From positions 572,666 through 636,665 of the forward strand of contig MU006098.1 of assembly GCA_010093705.1 (NCBI GenBank): DNA of 64,000 nt, read 5' to 3'. Shown here one piece after another: positions 59,300 to 64,000 of the stretch. The notes beneath the pieces were generated by a model. That model had not been told where the DNA came from, did no database searches, and saw nothing but the letters and a program-made list of their open reading frames with translations. Origin of the DNA: Patellaria atrata CBS 101060. Its lineage: Eukaryota > Ascomycota > Dothideomycetes > Patellariales > Patellariaceae. The position numbers and the translations under genes were made by a program. Numbering within the stretch: position 1 is the first letter of the stretch; the number at the start of each line of letters is the position of its first letter.

Positions 59300-60478
59300 G
59301 GAGCTTTGAGGATAGGGCGAGTTCAGAAGTATTTGCGCTGCTAGTGGGTTTTATAGGTTTATGTCTATGAATTCTTCGGCTTCGTACGGTGGTGAAATGA
59401 GTGAGTATATGATCTTCGCGTTACTTCACCCATGTTTGACGTCGTTGAATGTAAGTGGACGTGAGGGATAGGCTGTGAACACAGCACTCGAGCTCCTTCA
59501 TCACTTGACTAGTACTCCTAGCTCTACTTACGCATATCCCTGTCCAAATTCCCACCTCCCTGAATCCCTGGGGGACCCCCAGTTTAGACCCACGAGATAC
59601 AGTACCTAAACAGCATTTCCAACTCAACAAGATCGCCCATAAATCCCTAAAACCCGAAGAGACGGTGGACTCGGACCACGATGTACAGCAATTTACATTA
59701 CATAGTAATAACTAATAAATAGTAAGTACCTTAGTAGCTTCGAACCATGTCATCTGACCAACGTCGCTTGGGTAGAAGCTAGGAGAATGTTCTATGAGCA
59801 ATAAACTGCCACATGTAGAAGTCAAATATCTTTAAACTGCATTTCCGCTCCTTTGCTGCTTTTGTGGTACATGGACGGGCTACCGTTGAGTTCAGGGGCG
59901 GGATTGGGGGTTCCTGCTCGCTGTGCTTTCAGGGGTACTGCTTTTTGGACAATCTAGTGTTTGGGCTATGGTGTACGGTACAATGAACGCAATGCTCCAT
60001 TGAAAAAGCTCCGAAATAATGAGTTCCTGACAGTAAAAGGGCCCTCGAAGTGTATCAAAGATATCGAGATCTTATTCAAATCAATCACATGTATTATCTA
60101 TCTACTTCACTTAAAAAGGGGTCAAGGGTCAGGACGCCCCTGGATGCCCAAAAGGCCTTCGATCCAAAAAGGAATCTACTGCAACGAACTGAAGAATATT
60201 TGAACTGAATGATCAACTCTGAAAGGGAGAAAGAAAAGTATAGGCTACCCTAAGACTGGATGTAGGGAAATTTTGCTGGTAATCTGGAGTCATTGGTGTA
60301 GGGAAGAGCTGGGTGTGATTTGATAGAATAGTTGAGCTGTTCAATCGCATCGTCGAAGGGGCATTGTTGTAAGAGGTGAGTTTTTGTTGTTCGAAGTTGC
60401 CATCAAGGCGTTAATTCTCTATGTAGATGTCGCACGCCTCGATTCTCCCTTCTATAACACCCTTATCCATCAATCAAC
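59300..60478. other. Convergent intergenic space
   Basis: This lies between the MFS stop and the stop of the Thr-rich gene. Frames under 81 codons have no signature. Nothing else was seen. Confidence 0.5.
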
Positions 60479-61377
60479 CTAGTTCTTGAACCAGGTGATG
60501 AAGCTGCCAGTTGGCTTGCCAGTATTGGCGGGGAAAGAGAAGGTGGTGATGAAGGTCAAGCCACCCTTGGTAGTGGTTGTTGGCTTCTTTGTGGTGGTTG
60601 GCTCTGGCTCATAACCGCCCTTTGTGGTGGTAGGCTTTATCAAAATATGTTAGTAATCTGAATTGGAAGAAGCAATTAATGGTATATTTACCTTCTTGGT
60701 GGTGGTTGGCTCAGGCTCGGGTTCGTAGCCGCCCTTGCTGGTGGTAGTGGGAGCAGCCTTTGTGGTTGAAGAAGTCATTTTAGTGGATGTCGACTTCTTG
60801 GTAGTTGTTTTTGTTACCTTTGTTGTCGTCTCAGGGGCCGGCTTTGAGGTCGTCTCGGGCTTCTTGGTGGTAGTCGGCTCGGGTTCATAGCCGCCCTTTG
60901 TGGTGGTCGGCTCGGGCTTTTTGGTTGTTGTCAGTTTCGTGGAGGTCGATTTGGATTTAGTCGTCTTAGTCGTCTTTGTTACCTTAGTAGATGTCTCCGG
61001 CTTCTTTGTCGTAGTCTCAGGAGCGGGCTTGCTTGAGGTGGTAGGGGCAGGCTTGCTGGTGGTTGTTGGCATCGGTGGGTAAGCTGGGGTGGTGGATGTG
61101 GTGGAAGCAGCCTTGCTGGTAGTGGTGGGCATTGGTGGGTAATCAGGGGTTGCGCTCGTGGTGGGAATGGGGGGATACACGGGCATAGACTTGGTACTCT
61201 TGACAGATGAAGTCTTTTGGGTTGGGACGATGATGATCAACCCGCTGGAGGTTTGGCTGGAATGGTAGGTTAGATATCTGAACTTCGAGTATACCATAAT
61301 GTTTTGGGATCTTACTATTGAGGGAGGGCCAAAGCCACGGAGGCAGCGGCGAGAAGAGTGATAGCGAAACGGGCCAT
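60479..61377 (-). CDS. Secreted Thr/Lys/Pro-rich repeat protein
   Basis: Exons on the minus strand are 61377-61316, 61256-60692 and 60634-60479, giving 260 residues; introns are 59 and 57 nt. The signal peptide is MARFAITLLAAASVALA. Almost all the rest is low complexity: YPPMPTTTSK-type units near the start, then TTTKKPE and KVTKTTK runs, with three copies of a KGGYEPEPTTTKK-like unit, the last in exon 3. It ends with a different short domain, LTFITTFSFP and GSFITWFKN. The density of Thr/Ser and Pro predicts heavy O-mannosylation, while many Lys give a strong positive charge. Wall protein, adhesin-like spacer or secreted effector are possible roles; none can be chosen from sequence. No cysteines occur in the mature part. 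Confidence 0.82.
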
Positions 61378-63392
61378 TGTGTTGAGAATTATACGTTCGA
61401 GTTTAGTTTCTTTTCTTGCAACGTCGATGGCTGATGAAGCTTAGGAGACGACCTCATGATTTATATACCTCTTCTACGGCGTAGTCCATTGTTTATGCCA
61501 AGCTATTATATTCGACTTCATGTTGAATACGAGAGGATATAGTACGCTCACCCATAAAGCAATGAAGTCTTGCAGCCATAGTAGCGACAGGTCTGGAATT
61601 CGGCTAAAGATTGAAGCTGGTATGTTCGTGGCCGCTCCGGTGGAGGAATTCCTTGGCTTTAATCACGGGAAAGTGAAAACCTGGAGCACAACGTGATCTG
61701 CACCTTGAATTGGGGTAGGTTAAGCTCTGGAACTTGCGCGGCCCAGGGAGACAAGCTCAGAGAGAACGTGCATCGTACGCTGGTACGGTATTTGGTAGGC
61801 CAGATTCTGGGTTTATGGCGGGTGGTCAAGGCCAATCCAGAGCAAAGGATCGAGTGCGGTCCTACGGACCGCTGAGAGTGGTTGAACAGAATAAAGAAGA
61901 CTCGCTCTTACGGTAAAATTCATCTAAGCCTATGCAGGAGATGCTTTGAAAGTGATGGGAAGAGATTGAAAAGTTATGAGGTGATGAGCGATGAGACCAG
62001 CATATAAATTGAAGTTTATGAAGATACCAAAATTAGCAGCTGGATCCACCTTCTAGACGCCAACCCTGCAACTGGATCAATAATGTGGGGTACGGTTCAA
62101 TTGGGTGCTCTCTTCGACCACCATTGACAAATTATTGCATCAATCGGCACCGGGATAAATGAAGGAGGATGAACATCATTCTCAGATGAGATGATCAAAT
62201 GCATCGATGAGACGGAGGACTGGAAAGGAAAGAGAAATTCTTAGAACGTACTGAGTAGGACTATGGCCTCGAAATAACCGAAAGAGAGCTACAACCTACC
62301 TAACGACGGGAAGGATATTAAATAATCGTACCTTGTAACATACTAGCAAGATCGTCACAACTCCAGTTTATTGCCCATTCTCAACATTATCTTTTCATAA
62401 TGTTCTTTTGCACTGGAACAATCCGTCGGATCTAGTTGAATCGAAACGCATCGATCAGTATGTGAAGGCGATCGCCTATACCACAAATCGCCGCGAATCC
62501 CTTTAGAAAGTAAGTATACTCGTATGACCAAGCCGGCGGATATCTATATATTTGTCTAGCTCGATTTTGCCTCAGTTGCAGCATGCAGAAACTCGTAGAA
62601 CTGCTCAATTAAGCCGTACAGAAAAGTTAAGATATCGAAGGCGCCAGTGTGACCTGGTTGACGCGAGCGGTAGTTCAATTCGGATTATTTAAGTGAGCAC
62701 TTATACGAGAAGGGAACTCCGTACTAGGTACACCTTTGAACTTCTTCCAGAAAAGGTACCGGGTACTGTAAGCATGCAATCTCTAACCCACGTCCGGACG
62801 ATTGGAGGCAGCCACTGCGGGGAGAAATGCAAAGTTAGACTTTGTAAAGAGCTGTATGCTTTCTTCATACCTTATGGCATTGTAGCCAGTCAAAATAATG
62901 ATGAAGAACAGGTTCGGGAGGGTGAGGGAAAGAATCTGAGAAGTAGGAACAGGAGAAGATCTCTCTTGATCCAGGAGTCGATCGGGCCGAGCAATTATAT
63001 CTTTTCAGTTTGGCATGCTGAATAAGCCTCGAATTCCGCTCCGGGTGCCAAGCCCGCTTTCGTTATTCCCGCCATGAATGAAATTGAACAACACTCCTTC
63101 AAGACACCAGTTCTCGATTCTCATTAAGATGCCTTTCTTCTCCAACTTCCAGATTACTCTCGTTCAAAGCTTCCTCATTTTCCTTTTCTGAGTTTCTAGA
63201 TATTCCCCAGATATGCATTGAAATATAAAATGGAGAAGGCTGGCCCCCAACGGTCTAGAACTTGATGGTACGTACAGTATGTACTTGTAAGGTTTGGACG
63301 CGGGGAGCCTCAGCTTCCATTAGGTTGATCCGTTTCTCTTCAACGAACCGAGATAGACCTTATTAAACACTCAAAATTGAACAACATATCCC
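61378..63392. promoter_or_regulatory. Divergent region between the Thr-rich and STAND-like genes
   Basis: About 2 kb must include both promoters. Frames of 60-110 codons (for example plus 62693-63025) have no signature or splice support. I see no repeat or RNA gene. Confidence 0.4.
61459..61467 (-). promoter_or_regulatory. Probable TATA box of the Thr-rich secreted protein gene
   Basis: TATATAAAT on the minus strand lies 82-90 nt before the ATG at 61377, the same spacing as for the PL4 and MFS genes. Confidence 0.5.
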
Positions 63393-64000
63393 ATGTCTTT
63401 TGGATTCGGTGTTGGGGACATTGTCACTTGCAGCCGGTTAGCTGTCAAGACATACGATGCTCTCAAATCTGCCCCAAGCGAGTTCGCTGACCTACGCTTG
63501 GAGATCGGAAGTCTCAATTCAACACTCAAGGCTCTTGCTGAGGAAGAGAAGTCACCAACTTCTTTGATACACCTATCTACTCCATCTCGACGTGCTGATC
63601 TTCGTATTATCATCGAGAACTGCAAAACTGGACTAGAAGCTCTTCAGAGTATAGCTTCCAAGTACCATAGCCTTGCACCCTCCGAAAAGACCAGTATAAG
63701 AGAACTATTGCGCTTTGCTGCCAAAGATAAACAGGGTCTAAGAGAAAAATTAGCAATACATACGTCCAGTTTTAACATCTTCTTGACCTCACTAACTCAC
63801 AGCTCACTGGGACGCCTGGAATTTCTGCTCAAGAACTCCCGCCAGTCTACCAATTTTGGAACTACTACACCTGGTCCATATCCTTCTTACCCTTTATTTC
63901 GTCAGATCAATACGAATGTAAGTGCAAACGCAGTTCCTCATGCAAGTCCGAATACAGGGATCTGGTCTTCCATTGGCAGCGAGCTCGCTGCAGAGGGTAT
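63393..64000 (+). CDS. N-terminal part of a STAND/NLR-like protein (cut by window end)
   Basis: From the ATG at 63393 the frame stays open for 202 codons to the last base. It begins MSFGFGVGDIVTCSRLAVKT, then DALKSAPSEFADLRLEIGSL. This is the start of the fungal N-terminal domain often found ahead of NACHT, ankyrin or other STAND modules, or in long proteins of unknown function. It is helical, with possible coiled coil around 30-130 (EFADLRLEIGSLNSTLKAL, ADLRIIIENCKTGLEAL). Residues 140-202 become Ser/Pro/Asn-rich. No nucleotide-binding motif is reached within the window, so membership of the STAND class is an inference from the N-terminus. Confidence 0.7.
   Translation, partial: MSFGFGVGDIVTCSRLAVKTYDALKSAPSEFADLRLEIGSLNSTLKALAEEEKSPTSLIHLSTPSRRADLRIIIENCKTGLEALQSIASKYHSLAPSEKTSIRELLRFAAKDKQGLREKLAIHTSSFNIFLTSLTHSSLGRLEFLLKNSRQSTNFGTTTPGPYPSYPLFRQINTNVSANAVPHASPNTGIWSSIGSELAAEG

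Noticed and set aside
55060-61377. Secondary-metabolite gene cluster
   Set aside because: An SDR, a transporter and a secreted repeat protein are present, but no PKS, NRPS, terpene cyclase or cluster regulator.

Overview
The window looks like nuclear DNA of a filamentous ascomycete (Pezizomycotina). Genes carry many short introns of about 42-70 nt with CTAAC/CTGAC-like branch sites. Recognisable families are typical of these fungi: a HET-domain protein, a STAND-type N-terminus, a rhodopsin-like membrane protein, secreted enzymes with CBM1 modules and a TRI12-like transporter. The gene mix suggests a plant-associated Leotiomycetes-like species; that is an inference, not something read from a marker gene.

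Layout. 1-0.7 kb: one copy of a dispersed repeat, then a very AT-rich block. 2.3-9.9 kb: one six-exon gene for a predicted 2,339-residue acidic protein with three ubiquitin-interacting motifs. 10.3 kb: an intron-bearing tRNA-Arg(ACG), followed by a decayed repeat element. 11.9-14.8 kb: two convergent F-box/2EXR-like genes. 15.4-16.5 kb: a CE5 acetylxylan esterase with CBM1. 19.6-21.4 kb: a HET gene after about 3 kb with no recognisable gene. 22.3-23.7 kb: a rhodopsin-like membrane protein. 25.3-27.4 kb: a PL4 rhamnogalacturonan lyase with CBM1. 29.1-32.5 kb: a glutathione transferase and a broken Erg26-like dehydrogenase. 33.1 kb: the second copy of the repeat that opens the window. 34.7-38.3 kb: a BCAS3-like WD40 protein. 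41.1-42.3 kb: a GH5 exo-1,3-beta-glucanase. 43.3-46.2 kb: a multi-pass membrane protein. 47.0-49.6 kb: a proline-rich protein with a cysteine cluster. 51.2-52.6 kb: a GPI-type secreted protein (DUF7729-like). 55.1-59.3 kb: a divergent SDR / TRI12-like MFS pair with a possible gene remnant between them. 60.5-61.4 kb: a secreted Thr/Lys/Pro-rich repeat protein. 63.4-64.0 kb: the start of a STAND/NLR-like gene cut by the window end.

The genes do not form one pathway. Three encode plant or fungal wall-active enzymes (CE5, PL4, GH5). Three (GST, SDR, MFS) fit detoxification or export. Two (HET, STAND N-terminus) belong to families linked to non-self recognition. No PKS, NRPS or terpene cyclase is present, so this is not a secondary-metabolite cluster. 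The least explained loci are the giant UIM protein, the cysteine-cluster protein, the coding-like exon between SDR and MFS, and the near-identical repeat tracts 33 kb apart. All exon joins were worked out by hand from splice signals and reading phase, without transcript evidence.
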